This document shows, piece by piece, positions 45,837 to 55,387 of a stretch of DNA of 64,000 nt (positions are counted from its first letter, which is position 1; each line of letters begins with the position of its first letter). The stretch comes from Serratia odorifera (GTDB lineage: Bacteria > Pseudomonadota > Gammaproteobacteria > Enterobacterales > Enterobacteriaceae). Below the pieces are notes generated by a model. That model did not search any database. It was not told the origin of the DNA and saw only the letters and a program-made list of their open reading frames with translations. Made by a program: the position numbers and the translations under genes. The stretch covers positions 3,472,001-3,536,000 of the forward strand of contig NZ_LR134117.1 of assembly GCF_900635445.1 (NCBI RefSeq), in the 5' to 3' direction.

Positions 45837-46240
45837 TGTGGCGTGTCCTGATGGTGTTCTGGGGCTTGGCCGCCGGGGCGGCGCAGGCGGTTTCCGGTTC
45901 CTGGGTGGCCGACAGCGTGGGCGTTTCGCTCGGCCACGGCGGGGTGCGTTTGACATCGCCGTCGCTACGCCCGCCGAATGCATTGCCCGATGCCAACGCG
46001 CGCATTACCAGCATCAGCTGGCGCTATCGGTTGGCATCGAGCGCGCCAGCCGGGCTGCAGGTTGAATTATGCATGCCGGCGCGCTGCATGGCGCTAGAGG
46101 GGGGCAGCGGGCGTAGCGAGGCGTTGCGGGGGGAGCTTGCCAACGGCGAATTTTACTTTGTTTACTCGATTCAAACGCGCGGTGCGGTGTTCCCACCGCT
46201 GCGGGTGCTGAGTAATCAGCTGATTGTCAATTACCAATAG
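45833..46240 (+). CDS. flhE: flagellar periplasmic protein FlhE
   Basis: The product is 135 residues with a signal peptide ending AQAVSG. The mature part has two cysteines in ELCMPARCMAL and a C-terminal VFPPLRVLSNQLIVNYQ typical of FlhE. In Salmonella FlhE limits proton leakage through the export gate. It is coupled to flhA and ends facing flgN, four bases from the end of that frame as read without correction. Confidence 0.93.
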   Translation: MMWRVLMVFWGLAAGAAQAVSGSWVADSVGVSLGHGGVRLTSPSLRPPNALPDANARITSISWRYRLASSAPAGLQVELCMPARCMALEGGSGRSEALRGELANGEFYFVYSIQTRGAVFPPLRVLSNQLIVNYQ

Positions 46241-46322
46241 CGTTCAGCCGAGGATCGCCAACGCGACGTATCGCCAAATAGGCAACGACGTCCGACGGCT
46301 GAATGCCGCAGATGTGCCGTGA

Positions 46323-46756
46323 CTATACGCCGATTTTGCGCCCCAGCACGCTGCCGGAACGCGATTGGCCGTCGGGCCGTACAGGGTTTTATTGTGTTTG
46401 TTCAGCACCGTCAGCGCGGCGGCGTTGTGCTCGATATGGCGGCTGAGCAGTAGACCATTATGCTGATTGCTGTCGCGCAGGCGCTGGCCAACCTGCTGGA
46501 TCTGCTGCCAACGCGCTGCCAGCGTCGCTATGCCGGTATAGGGCGCCTGCAGGCGGTTAACGCGCTCCAGCTCCAGTCGCTGTTGTTCCAGGTAATTCAC
46601 CGTGGCCAGCAGTTGGCTCTTACCGTCGGTGATACGTTGCAACGCCACGCCCGGCAACGGCCCGGCGCAAAGCAGGTTATGTTCTTCCGCCAGCACGCTG
46701 TCCAGCGCACCGAGGGTTTCCAGCAGTGTATCCAGGTGCTGCGCCAGGCTTTCCAT
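46323..46756 (-). CDS. flgN: flagellar hook-filament junction chaperone FlgN, one frameshift
   Basis: The uninterrupted frame gives 170 residues with an atypical tail. A lost base in the short G-run at 46374-46376 (a C-run in the gene) would give instead the family ending DGQSRSGSVLGRKIGV and a stop at 46323, 144 residues in all (E. coli 138). FlgN is the export chaperone for FlgK and FlgL, both encoded downstream. The helical N-terminal part MESLAQHLDTLLETL is normal. It lies 41 bases after flgM. Confidence 0.9.
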
Positions 46757-46797
46757 ATTGATTGATTACCTTCTGTTACTCACCGGGTTCAGACCGC

Positions 46798-47109
46798 TCA
46801 GCCGCGGCCGGAAGCACCCTGGTTGTCGTTTTGCATTTCTTGCAGCAGCGCGTCGGCAATTTTGCCGGCATCCATTTTCAACTCGCCGTTGCGGATGGCC
46901 TGTTTGATGGCTTCCACCCGGCCCATATCGATATCCTGGCTGCCCGGTTGCATCAGACGCGCTTGCGCATCGCTCAGTTTGACTTGGGTAGCGCTGACGC
47001 CAGTTTCCGAGCGCGCATTTTTTTGCGGTTTAAGGCCGTTTTCCGCCGCGGTGTCGCGTGGCTGTACCGCCGGAACGGGTTGTAACCGTTGAGTGCGATC
47101 GATACTCAT
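46798..47109 (-). CDS. flgM: anti-sigma-28 factor FlgM
   Basis: The product is 103 residues from the ATG at 47109 with a GGAGAT ribosome site; a TTG two codons earlier is unlikely. MSIDRTQ at the start and VKLSDAQARLMQPGSQDID with IRNGELKMDAGKIADALL in the second half are FlgM hallmarks. FlgM binds FliA until it is exported through the finished hook. It has its own sigma-28 promoter in the gap to flgA. Confidence 0.96.
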   Translation of the reverse strand: MSIDRTQRLQPVPAVQPRDTAAENGLKPQKNARSETGVSATQVKLSDAQARLMQPGSQDIDMGRVEAIKQAIRNGELKMDAGKIADALLQEMQNDNQGASGRG

Positions 47110-47193
47110 GTTCAATCTCCATCACCATGACCCCAGGTCGGCGGTTATGGCGTTTGTTGCCCGAGTAGGCGTTAACTGGGTGTTATGGTTTTA

Positions 47194-47220
47194 GTATCGG
47201 CACGGTTTGGCAAACCTTTA
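47194..47220 (-). promoter_or_regulatory. sigma-28 promoter of flgM
   Basis: On the minus strand TAAAGGTT (47220 to 47213), 11 bases, then GCCGATAC (47201 to 47194). This gives class III expression of flgMN from within the flgA-flgM gap, 85 bases before flgM. Confidence 0.9.
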
Positions 47221-47225
47221 CCTTT

Positions 47226-47879
47226 TTATAACGTCACGCGGATGGCGCCATCGTCGCCGGCGATACCGCTGACGATTTGCCCCGAGGACATGCGCACGCG
47301 TACGCGATCGTCGGCGGCGGCATTGTTCATCGCCTTGCCTGCGCCGCTGATGCTAAAGCCTTCGCCCTGTGCGGTCACCTGGACCGGTTGACCGGCCTTG
47401 ATTACCCAGGCGCGCCGCAGCATCGACAGCGTCAACGGCTGGCCGGGGCCGAGATTGCGCAGGCTGACCGCACCTAGCGCACGGCGGCTGTCAACCAGCA
47501 TGCGCGGCGGCAGCGTATCCAGGCGGCCGGTTTTCAGCGTCACGTCGGCAGCGGTCAGGATGCTGCCAGCGCTGATACTGCGCGCCGACACCAGATAACG
47601 GCCGACCACCTGCACCTGGGTTTGTATAAAGCTGCGCTGCTGCCCGCAACGGGCTGAAATGCTGATATTACCCCAGCGGCGCGCGTTGCTGGCCAAAGCC
47701 AACTGCGGACGTTGGCAGGGCGGCCATTGCGCGGCTGGGGTGCGAACCCGTACCGTCACCGCGACCGGACTCGCGCTGAACTGCGCCTTGATAAAGCGGT
47801 CGATCTGCGCTGCCAGATCGTCGGCGCGTGCGTTAAGGCTAAACAGCAGCGTCATCAGCAACAGATATCCTCTCTTCAT
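47226..47879 (-). CDS. flgA: flagellar P-ring assembly chaperone FlgA
   Basis: The product is 217 residues (E. coli 219). A signal peptide ends NARADD. The mature protein has the SAF-type domain: GRYLVSARSISAGSILTAADV near residues 92-112 and LGPGQPLTLSMLRRAWVIKAGQPV. FlgA helps FlgI polymerise into the P ring in the periplasm. It is divergent from flgB with 195 bases between, where the class II promoters should lie. Confidence 0.96.
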   Translation of the reverse strand: MKRGYLLLMTLLFSLNARADDLAAQIDRFIKAQFSASPVAVTVRVRTPAAQWPPCQRPQLALASNARRWGNISISARCGQQRSFIQTQVQVVGRYLVSARSISAGSILTAADVTLKTGRLDTLPPRMLVDSRRALGAVSLRNLGPGQPLTLSMLRRAWVIKAGQPVQVTAQGEGFSISGAGKAMNNAAADDRVRVRMSSGQIVSGIAGDDGAIRVTL

Positions 47880-48074
47880 CCCGGCTCCTCGGCGTTGATG
47901 ACCGTGGCGTGTGGCGATGCCCCAAGCCCGGTCGATGGTCTCCGCGCCAAGTGTACCCTGAGTGTTGGCCGGCTAAGCAGACAAATAGCGACGCATTTTG
48001 CCCTTATTCCTGCGATAGCGTGGCAAGGGGGGCGTTTATGCTGTCGACTCCAAATTCCAACCTCGTGAGGGAGC

Positions 48075-48487
48075 ATGCTCGACAAACTGGACGCTGCTCT
48101 GCGTTTTGGTCAAGAGGCGCTGAACCTGCGCGCCCAGCGGCAGGAAATTCTGGCGGGCAATATTGCCAACGCAGACACCCCGGCTATCAGGCGCGGGATA
48201 TCGATTTTGCCAGCCAGTTGAACAAGGTGATGGCGCAAGGGCGCGCCAGCGGTAGCGGCGTGGCGCTTAGCCTGACCTCGGCGCGGCACATTCCGGCGCA
48301 AAACCTGCAGCCGCCGCAGCTGGATTTGCTGTTCCGCGTGCCGGATCAGCCATCGATCGACGGCAATACGGTGGATATGGATCGCGAACGGACCAATTTC
48401 GCCGATAACAGCCTGAAATACCAAACCGATCTGACGCTGCTCAACGGCCAGATCAAGGGAATGATGTCAGTGTTGCAATCAGGATAA
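48075..48487 (+). CDS. flgB: flagellar proximal rod protein FlgB, one frameshift
   Basis: The start MLDKLDAALRFGQEALNLRA and the rod motif NIANADTP are normal, then the frame breaks at the C-run 48178-48181. Adding one C gives ANADTPGYQARDIDFASQLN and a 137-residue protein ending MMSVLQSG (E. coli 138). FlgB starts the rod at the MS ring. A GAGGGAG ribosome site precedes the ATG. It is the first gene of the flgBCDEFGHIJKL run; a sequencing error is the likely cause of the break. Confidence 0.92.
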
Positions 48488-48492
48488 GACCT

Positions 48493-48897
48493 ATGTCGTT
48501 ACTCAATATTTTTGATATTTCCGGCTCGGCGCTGTCTGCGCAATCGCAGCGTCTGAACGTCAGCGCCAGCAACATGGCCAACGCCGACAGCGTCAGCGGG
48601 CCGGATGGTCAACCCTACCGCGCCAAGCAGGTGGTGTTTGAGGTGGCCGCCGCGCCCGGCCAGCCAACCGGCGGCGTGCGCGTGGCAAGCATCGTCGACG
48701 ATCCCGCGCCGGAACGCCTGGTGTTTCAGCCGGGCAACCCGCTGGCGGATGCCAAAGGTTACGTGCGCATGCCAAACGTCGACGTGGTGGGCGAAATGGT
48801 CAACACCATTTCCGCCTCGCGCAGCTATCAGGCCAACGTTGAAGTCCTCAACACCACCAAATCGATGATGATGAAAACCCTGACGCTGGGTCAATAA
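48493..48897 (+). CDS. flgC: flagellar proximal rod protein FlgC
   Basis: The product is 134 residues, identical in length to E. coli FlgC. The N-terminal LNIFDISGSALSAQSQRLNVSASNMANADS (residues 4-33) and the C-terminal GEMVNTISASRSYQANVEVL are the paired rod/hook helices. It lies five bases after flgB. Confidence 0.97.
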   Translation: MSLLNIFDISGSALSAQSQRLNVSASNMANADSVSGPDGQPYRAKQVVFEVAAAPGQPTGGVRVASIVDDPAPERLVFQPGNPLADAKGYVRMPNVDVVGEMVNTISASRSYQANVEVLNTTKSMMMKTLTLGQ

Positions 48898-48909
48898 CCG
48901 GAGCTCCCC

Positions 48910-49599
48910 ATGGGCATTGCCGCAACCACCAATGAACCACTGGATAACACCGTCGCCGGCGTTAACGCCAATCGCAGCGTCGGCGGCAACACCAGCCAGG
49001 ATCTGCACAACAGCTTCCTGACGCTGCTGGTGGCGCAGTTGAAAAACCAGGATCCCACCAACCCGATGCAGAACAATGAGCTGACCTCGCAATTGGCGCA
49101 GATCAATACCGTCAGCGGCATCGAAAAACTCAATACCACGCTCGGCGCCATTTCCGGCCAGATCAACAGCAACCAGTCGCTGCAGGCCAGCGCGCTGATC
49201 GGCCACGGGGTGATGGTGCCGGGGAAAGACATTCTGGTCGGCAGCAAAGAGGGCAACGTCAGCACCACGCCGTTTGGCGTCGAACTGGAGCGGGCGGCGG
49301 ATAGCGTCACGGCCACCCTCAGTGACGCCAGCGGCAAGGTGGTGCGCACCATCGACGTCGGCGGACTGACCGCCGGCGTGCATGCTTTTACCTGGGACGG
49401 CACGCTGGAAGACGGCAGCAACGCGCCGGACGGCGCCTATACCGTAGCGCTGAATGCCAAGAGCAACGGCGAACAGCTGGTGGCAAACCCGTTGCGCTTT
49501 GCGATGGTGAACGGCGTTACCCGCAACGGCGACGGCGCCTTGCTGGATCTTGGTCTGGCGGGCAGCGCGTCGCTCGAAGACGTGCGACAAATCTTGTAA
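48910..49599 (+). CDS. flgD: flagellar hook cap protein FlgD
   Basis: The product is 229 residues. The N-terminal stretch FLTLLVAQLKNQDPTNPM near residues 37-54 and ELTSQLAQINTVSGIEKL are diagnostic; a C-terminal Fn3/tudor-like part carries the sequence SDASGKVVRTIDVG. FlgD caps the growing hook and is lost when it is finished. It lies 12 bases after flgC. Confidence 0.97.
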   Translation: MGIAATTNEPLDNTVAGVNANRSVGGNTSQDLHNSFLTLLVAQLKNQDPTNPMQNNELTSQLAQINTVSGIEKLNTTLGAISGQINSNQSLQASALIGHGVMVPGKDILVGSKEGNVSTTPFGVELERAADSVTATLSDASGKVVRTIDVGGLTAGVHAFTWDGTLEDGSNAPDGAYTVALNAKSNGEQLVANPLRFAMVNGVTRNGDGALLDLGLAGSASLEDVRQIL

Positions 49600-49675
49600 A
49601 GGGGCGGCACTCAGCCTCGACACGCAGTATTTCAGCTTCGGCTATTTCAATTGATATTCGTTTTGGAGACTACAC

Positions 49676-50911
49676 ATGGCCTTTTCTCAGGCGGTCAGCG
49701 GCTTAAATGCGGCGGCCACTAATCTGGACGTGATCGGTAACAATATTGCCAACTCGGCGACCGCCGGTTTTAAGTCGGGCAGCGTGTCCTTCGCCGACAT
49801 GTTTGCCGGTTCACAGGTCGGGTTGGGCGTCAAAGTGGCTGGCATCACCCAGAACTTCAACGGTGGCACCACCACCAGCACCAATCGCGCACTGGACGTT
49901 GCCATCACCGAAAACGGCTTCTTCCGCATGCAGGACAGCGACGGCGGCATTTTCTACAGCCGCAACGGCCAGTTCAAACTGGATGAAAACCGTAACCTGG
50001 TCAACATGCAGGGACTGAACCTGACCGGCTATCCGGCGGCCGGCACGCCGCCGACCATTCAGCAGGGCGCGGATCCGGTGCCGCTGAGCATTCCGGAAGG
50101 CATGATGAATGCCAAGTCGACCACCTCCGGCAGCATGGTCGCCAACCTGAAATCTACCCATAGCGTGCCCGCCAACGGCACCTTCGATCCGAACAAATCG
50201 GATTCTTACAACTATGTAAATACCATTACCACCTACGACTCACTGGGCAACGCGCACAACGTGAACGCCTACTTTGTCAAAACCGCCGATAACAAATGGG
50301 ATGTCTATACCCAGGACGGCAGCGTCACCGGTGCCCCGGCGGCCAAGGCCGGTAGCCTGAACTTCAATGCAAGTGGCGCGCTGACCGAAACGCTGGACGC
50401 CAGCGGCGTGGCTACCGCCGATTTCAATCTGACCATCCCGATGTCTGCCAAGGACGGTGCGCCAGCGCAGAACTTCACGCTCAGCTTTGCCGGCAGCATG
50501 CAGCAGAACGTTGGCAGCGACTCGGTGAGCAAAGTGGCGCAGAACGGCTATACCGCCGGAGAATACAACAACTTCCAGATCGAAAAAGACGGTACCGTGG
50601 TTGGCATTTACTCTAACCAACAGAAACAGGTACTGGGTCAAATCGTGCTGGCCAACTTCTCCAACCCGGAAGGCCTGGCGTCGAAGGGCGATAACGTGTG
50701 GCAGGAAACCGGGGCGTCCGGGCAGCCACGGGTCGGCACTGCAGGCGGCGGCGGGTTCGGTAACCTCACCAGCGGTGCGCTGGAAGCCTCCAACGTCGAT
50801 CTGAGTCAGGAACTGGTCAACATGATCGTCGCGCAGCGTAACTATCAGTCGAACGCGCAAACCATCAAAACCCAGGATTCGATCCTGCAAACGCTGGTCA
50901 GCCTGCGTTAA
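49676..50911 (+). CDS. flgE: flagellar hook protein FlgE
   Basis: The product is 411 residues (E. coli 402). It begins AFSQAVSGLNAAATNLDVIGNNIANSATAGF over residues 2-32 and ends with NVDLSQELVNMIVAQRNYQSN, the helix pair that forms the inner tube. FlgE polymerises into the hook. The 76-base gap after flgD has no clear signal beyond a GGAG ribosome site. Confidence 0.97.
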   Translation: MAFSQAVSGLNAAATNLDVIGNNIANSATAGFKSGSVSFADMFAGSQVGLGVKVAGITQNFNGGTTTSTNRALDVAITENGFFRMQDSDGGIFYSRNGQFKLDENRNLVNMQGLNLTGYPAAGTPPTIQQGADPVPLSIPEGMMNAKSTTSGSMVANLKSTHSVPANGTFDPNKSDSYNYVNTITTYDSLGNAHNVNAYFVKTADNKWDVYTQDGSVTGAPAAKAGSLNFNASGALTETLDASGVATADFNLTIPMSAKDGAPAQNFTLSFAGSMQQNVGSDSVSKVAQNGYTAGEYNNFQIEKDGTVVGIYSNQQKQVLGQIVLANFSNPEGLASKGDNVWQETGASGQPRVGTAGGGGFGNLTSGALEASNVDLSQELVNMIVAQRNYQSNAQTIKTQDSILQTLVSLR

Positions 50912-50930
50912 TCGCGTTAAGGGGTAAGCA

Positions 50931-51686
50931 ATGGACCACGCGATTTATACCGCCATGGGCGCGGCGCGGCAGACGTTAGACCAGCAGGCGATTACCGCCA
51001 ATAACCTGGCCAACGCCTCGACGCCGGGTTTCCGCGCGCAGCTGGCGGCGCTGCGTGCGGTGCCGGTGGACGGCCCGAGTCTGCAAACGCGCACGCTGGT
51101 TACCGCCTCGACGCCGGGCGCCGACATGAGTCAGGGGGCGCTGAACTACACCGGACGCCCGCTGGACGTGGCGCTGCAACAGGATGGTTTCCTGGCCTTG
51201 CAGCAGGCGGACGGCAGCGAAGCCTATACCCGCAACGGCAATATCCAGATCTCGTCCACCGGGCAACTGACGGTGCAGGGACTGCCGTTGATGGGGGACG
51301 GCGGCCCGATTGAGGTGCCACCGCAGGCTGAAATCACCATCGCCGCCGACGGCACCATTTCGGCGCTCAACCCCGGTGATCCACCTAACACCATCGCGCA
51401 AATCGGCCGGCTGAAGCTGGTCAAGGCCGACGCCAGGGAAGTGATGCGCGGCGATGACGGTCTATTCCATCTGACGCCGGCCACCCGCGAGCAACGCGGC
51501 AATCAGTTGCAAAACGATCCGCTGGTGCAGGTGATGCCGGGGGTGATTGAGGGCAGCAACGTCAAGCCGATGGAAACCATGGTCGACATGATCGCCAACG
51601 CCCGACGTTTCGAAATGCAGATGAAGGTCATCCACAGCGTGGATGAGAATGAACAACGCGCCAACTCATTGTTGTCAATGAGCTGA
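50931..51686 (+). CDS. flgF: flagellar rod protein FlgF
   Basis: The product is 251 residues, same as E. coli. The N-terminus DHAIYTAMGAARQTLDQQAITANNLANASTPGFRAQL (from residue 2) and a C-terminal GSNVKPMETMVDMIANARRFEMQMK are the rod signature. It lies 19 bases after flgE. Confidence 0.96.
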   Translation: MDHAIYTAMGAARQTLDQQAITANNLANASTPGFRAQLAALRAVPVDGPSLQTRTLVTASTPGADMSQGALNYTGRPLDVALQQDGFLALQQADGSEAYTRNGNIQISSTGQLTVQGLPLMGDGGPIEVPPQAEITIAADGTISALNPGDPPNTIAQIGRLKLVKADAREVMRGDDGLFHLTPATREQRGNQLQNDPLVQVMPGVIEGSNVKPMETMVDMIANARRFEMQMKVIHSVDENEQRANSLLSMS

Positions 51687-51718
51687 GCCAGCTGAATGAC
51701 CCGCTCCAGGAGAGCAGA

Positions 51719-52501
51719 ATGATCCCATCATTATGGATTGCCAAAACCGGTCTGGATGCGCAGCAGACCAATATGGACGTGATTGCCAATAATCTGGCGA
51801 ACGTCAGCACCAACGGCTTCAAGCGTCAGCGCGCGGTATTTGAAGATTTGCTGTATCAAACCATGCGCCAGCCAGGGGCACAGTCCTCCGAGCAAACCAC
51901 CTTGCCGTCCGGCTTGCAGATCGGCACCGGCGTGCGTCCGGTGGCCACCGAGCGGTTGCACAGCCAGGGCAACCTGTCGCAGACCAATAACAGCAAAGAC
52001 GTGGCGATCAAAGGGCAGGGCTATTTTCAGGTGATGTTGCCGGACGGCAGTCAGGCCTATACCCGCGACGGGTCGTTCCAGATCGATCAGAACGGCCAGT
52101 TGGTCACCGCCAGCGGTTTTCAGGTGCAACCGGCGATCACCATTCCCGCCAATGCCCTGAGCATTACCGTTGGGCGTGACGGTATCGTCAGCGTCACCCA
52201 GCAGGGCCAGACGGCGGCACAGCAGGTGGGTCAACTGACGCTGACCACCTTTATCAACGACAGCGGCCTGGAAAGCGTTGGCGAGAATCTGTATCAGGAA
52301 ACCGAGAGCTCCGGCGCGCCGAATGAAAGCACCCCGGGTCTCAACGGCGCCGGACTGCTGTATCAGGGGTATGTTGAAACCTCCAACGTCAACGTGGCGG
52401 AAGAGTTGGTCAATATGATCCAGGTGCAGCGTGCGTATGAAATCAACAGCAAGGCGGTTTCCACCTCCGATCAGATGCTGCAGAAACTGACGCAGCTGTA
52501 A
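51719..52501 (+). CDS. flgG: flagellar distal rod protein FlgG
   Basis: The product is 260 residues, same as E. coli. IPSLWIAKTGLDAQQTNMDVIANNLANVSTNGFKRQRAVFEDL from residue 2 includes the FlgG-specific insertion YQTMRQPGAQ that follows, which sets the straight distal rod apart from the hook. The C-terminus has the ELVNMIQVQRAYEINSKAVS helix. Confidence 0.97.
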   Translation: MIPSLWIAKTGLDAQQTNMDVIANNLANVSTNGFKRQRAVFEDLLYQTMRQPGAQSSEQTTLPSGLQIGTGVRPVATERLHSQGNLSQTNNSKDVAIKGQGYFQVMLPDGSQAYTRDGSFQIDQNGQLVTASGFQVQPAITIPANALSITVGRDGIVSVTQQGQTAAQQVGQLTLTTFINDSGLESVGENLYQETESSGAPNESTPGLNGAGLLYQGYVETSNVNVAEELVNMIQVQRAYEINSKAVSTSDQMLQKLTQL

Positions 52502-52525
52502 GCGGCGCAGGCACTTGCGGCCTGG

Positions 52526-52545
52526 GGGCGCAGCATGCTGTGCCC
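52526..52545. repeat. REP-like palindrome in the flgG-flgH gap
   Basis: GGGCGCAGCATGCTGTGCCC is an imperfect palindrome (one G-U pair) between flgG and flgH, related to the copies at 27017-27040 and 31327-31344. It could tune flgH expression within the operon. Confidence 0.6.
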
Positions 52546-52579
52546 GATGTCACACCCCTGGTAAACAAAGGCGATATTT

Positions 52580-53299
52580 GTGGGCACCACACTTTTGACG
52601 GCTAACCTGCCGCCGCAGACAACACGCGTTTTGGCAGCGATGCTGATGTTGACTATCGGCGGCTGCGCCTATATTCCGCATAAACCGCTGGTCGACGGTT
52701 CAACCAGCGCACAGCCGGCGCCGGCCAGCGCACCGATGCCCAACGGTTCGATTTTCCAGTCCGTGCAGCCGATGAACTACGGCTATCAGCCGCTGTTCGA
52801 GGATCGCCGGCCACGTAACATCGGCGATACCCTGACTATCGTGCTGCAAGAAAATGTCAGCGCCAGCAAAAGTTCTTCGGCCAATGCCAGCCGCAACGGC
52901 AGCAGCAAGTTCGGCGTTGCCACCGCCCCGCGCTACCTCGACGGCCTGTTTGGCAACGCGCGCGCCGACATGGAAATGTCCGGCGACAACACCTTTGGTG
53001 GCAAGGGCGGCGCCAATGCCAACAATACCTTCAATGGCACCATTACCGTCACCGTCAATCAGGTATTGGCCAACGGCAACCTGCACGTGGTGGGGGAAAA
53101 ACAGATCGCCATCAATCAGGGCACGGAATTTATCCGCTTCTCCGGCGTGGTCAACCCGCGCACCATCAGCGGCAACAACTCGGTGACCTCGACCCAGGTG
53201 GCGGACGCTCGCATTGAATACGTCGGCAACGGCTATATCAATGAAGCGCAGACCATGGGGTGGTTACAACGCTTCTTCCTGAACCTGTCACCGTATTAA
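52580..53299 (+). CDS. flgH: flagellar L-ring lipoprotein FlgH
   Basis: The product is 239 residues from a GTG (E. coli 232). The lipobox IGGC is followed by AYIPHKPLVDGSTSAQP; later FEDRRPRNIGDTLTIVLQEN and IEYVGNGYINEAQTMGWLQRFFLN are almost identical to E. coli. A downstream ATG (MLMLTIGGC) would give a very short signal, so the GTG with AAGGCG upstream is preferred. FlgH forms the outer-membrane ring around the rod. Confidence 0.95.
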   Translation: MGTTLLTANLPPQTTRVLAAMLMLTIGGCAYIPHKPLVDGSTSAQPAPASAPMPNGSIFQSVQPMNYGYQPLFEDRRPRNIGDTLTIVLQENVSASKSSSANASRNGSSKFGVATAPRYLDGLFGNARADMEMSGDNTFGGKGGANANNTFNGTITVTVNQVLANGNLHVVGEKQIAINQGTEFIRFSGVVNPRTISGNNSVTSTQVADARIEYVGNGYINEAQTMGWLQRFFLNLSPY

Positions 53300-53309
53300 G
53301 GATCGCACG

Positions 53310-54409
53310 ATGCTGAAAAATTTACTCATGGCGCTGCTGGCGGCGACAATCAGCCTGCCGGTGGCGGCGGAACGCATTCGCGATCTGGTCACGGTGCAGG
53401 GCGTTCGCGACAACGCATTAATCGGCTATGGGCTGGTAGTGGGGCTGGACGGTTCCGGCGACCAGACCATGCAGACGCCGTTCACCACCCAGAGCCTGAG
53501 CAACATGCTGTCGCAGTTGGGGATCACCGTGCCGCCGGGTACCAATATGCAACTGAAAAACGTTGCCGCAGTGATGGTGACCGCCAAGCTGCCGCCGTTT
53601 GCCCGCAGCGGACAGAACATTGACGTGGTGGTGTCCTCAATGGGCAACGCCAAAAGCCTGCGCGGCGGCACGCTGCTGATGACGCCGCTAAAGGGCGCAG
53701 ATAACCAGGTCTATGCGCTGGCGCAGGGTAACGTGCTGGTGGCGGCGCTGGCGCGGCGGCCGGCGGCAGCAGCGTGCAGGTGAATCAGCTCAACGGCGGG
53801 CGCATCAGCAACGGGGCGGTGATCGAGCGTGAATTGCCAAGCACCTTTGGCCAGGGGGGTGAAATCAATCTGCAGTTGAATGATGAAGACTTTACGCTGG
53901 CCCAGCAGATCAGCGACGCCATCAACCGTCAGCGCGGCTATGGCACCGCCACGCCGCTGGATGCGCGAACCGTCAAGGTGCTGGTGCCACAGGGTAATAG
54001 TTCGCAGGTGCGTTTCCTGGCGGATATTCAGAATATCAACGTTAACGTCAGCGCAATGGACGCCAAGGTAATCATCAATTCACGTACCGGCTCGGTGGTG
54101 ATGAACCGTGAAGTGATACTGGACTCCTGTGCGGTGGCACAGGGCAATCTGTCGGTGGTGGTCGATCGGCAGAATACGGTCAGCCAGCCGAATACGCCGT
54201 TCGGCGGTGGGCAAACGGTGGTGACGCCCAATACCCAGATTTCCATGCAGCAGCAGGGCGGTTCGCTGCAAAAAATCAACGCCAGCGCCAATCTCAACAA
54301 TGTGATCCGCGCGCTGAACGCGCTCGGGGCAACGCCGATCGATCTGATGTCGATTTTGCAGGCGATGCAGAGCGCCGGCTGTCTGCGCGCCAAATTGGAC
54401 ATTATCTGA
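53310..54409 (+). CDS. flgI: flagellar P-ring protein FlgI, one frameshift
   Basis: A signal peptide (ends PVAAE) precedes RIRDLVTVQGVRDNALIGYGLVVGL over residues 22-46. The frame fails near 53741, where GTGGCGGCG should read GTGGGCGGC; adding one G gives VLVGGAGAAAGGSSVQVNQLN and 366 residues (E. coli 365). The downstream part reads normally to the stop, which overlaps flgJ (TGATG). FlgI forms the periplasmic P ring. A short-G-run sequence error is likely. Confidence 0.93.
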
Positions 54410-55374
54410 TGAGTCGCGATCTGATGAGCCTGTCCGGAGCGGCGTACGACGCTCAGGCGCTGAACGGGCTAAAAACCGCCGCCGCTGCCGATCCGCACGG
54501 CAATCTGAAGCAGGTTGCCCAGCAGGTGGAAGGAATGTTCGTGCAGATGATGCTGAAGAGCATGCGTGCCGCGCTGCCGCAGGACGGCGCGCTGAGCAGC
54601 GATCAGACCCGGCTGTACACCTCGCTGTACGATCAGCAAATTGCTCAGCAGATGTCGCAAAAAGGGTTGGGGCTGGCGGAAATGATGGTGAAACAGCTGG
54701 GCAGTGCCGGCGCGCGCCCGAGCGAAACCGCCGGTACGCGGCCGATGGCGCTGGACAACTTCACGCCGGCGCAGCTGACGTTTGACAGGCAGAGGCTGCA
54801 AAGTTTGCCGAACCAGACGCTGGAGCAACTGGTGCGGCGCGCCATGCCGCAAACGCCGCCGCTGCCGTCGTTGACCAACGGCAACTTTGTGGCTCGACTG
54901 TCGATTTCGGCACGGCTGGCCAGTCAGCAAAGCGGTATCCCGCATCAGCTGATCGTCGCGCAGGCGGCGTTGGAATCCGGCTGGGGCCAGCGCGAGATCC
55001 CGACCGCCGACGGTTCTCCAAGCTACAACCTGTTTGGTATCAAGGCCGGCAGCAGCTGGAACGGACCGGTAACGGAGATCGCTACCACTGAATTCGAGCA
55101 GGGTACGGCGAAGACGATCAAGGCGCGTTTCCGGGTGTACGGCTCTTACGTCGAAGCGATTGCCGATTACGTCAAACTGTTGACCGGCAACCCGCGTTAC
55201 GCCAACGTTGCCGCCGCGCGCAGTCCGGAACAGGCGGCCTATGCGCTGCAACAGGCCGGTTACGCCACCGACCCGCAGTACGCCAAAAAGCTGGTCAGCG
55301 TGATCCAGCAAATGAAGAACGCCGGGGAACAGGTGGCAAAGGCCTATAGCCACGATCTGCAAGAACTGTTTTAG
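54409..55374 (+). CDS. flgJ: rod cap and peptidoglycan hydrolase FlgJ
   Basis: The product is 321 residues (E. coli 313). The N-terminal half (VAQQVEGMFVQMMLKSMRAALPQDG near residues 37-61) is the rod-capping part. The C-terminal half is a beta-N-acetylglucosaminidase domain with the catalytic glutamate in VAQAALESGWGQREI and YNLFGIKAG nearby. It opens the cell wall for rod passage. It is coupled to flgI by overlap. Confidence 0.97.
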   Translation: MSRDLMSLSGAAYDAQALNGLKTAAAADPHGNLKQVAQQVEGMFVQMMLKSMRAALPQDGALSSDQTRLYTSLYDQQIAQQMSQKGLGLAEMMVKQLGSAGARPSETAGTRPMALDNFTPAQLTFDRQRLQSLPNQTLEQLVRRAMPQTPPLPSLTNGNFVARLSISARLASQQSGIPHQLIVAQAALESGWGQREIPTADGSPSYNLFGIKAGSSWNGPVTEIATTEFEQGTAKTIKARFRVYGSYVEAIADYVKLLTGNPRYANVAAARSPEQAAYALQQAGYATDPQYAKKLVSVIQQMKNAGEQVAKAYSHDLQELF

Positions 55375-55387
55375 GCGCATTTTGCTC

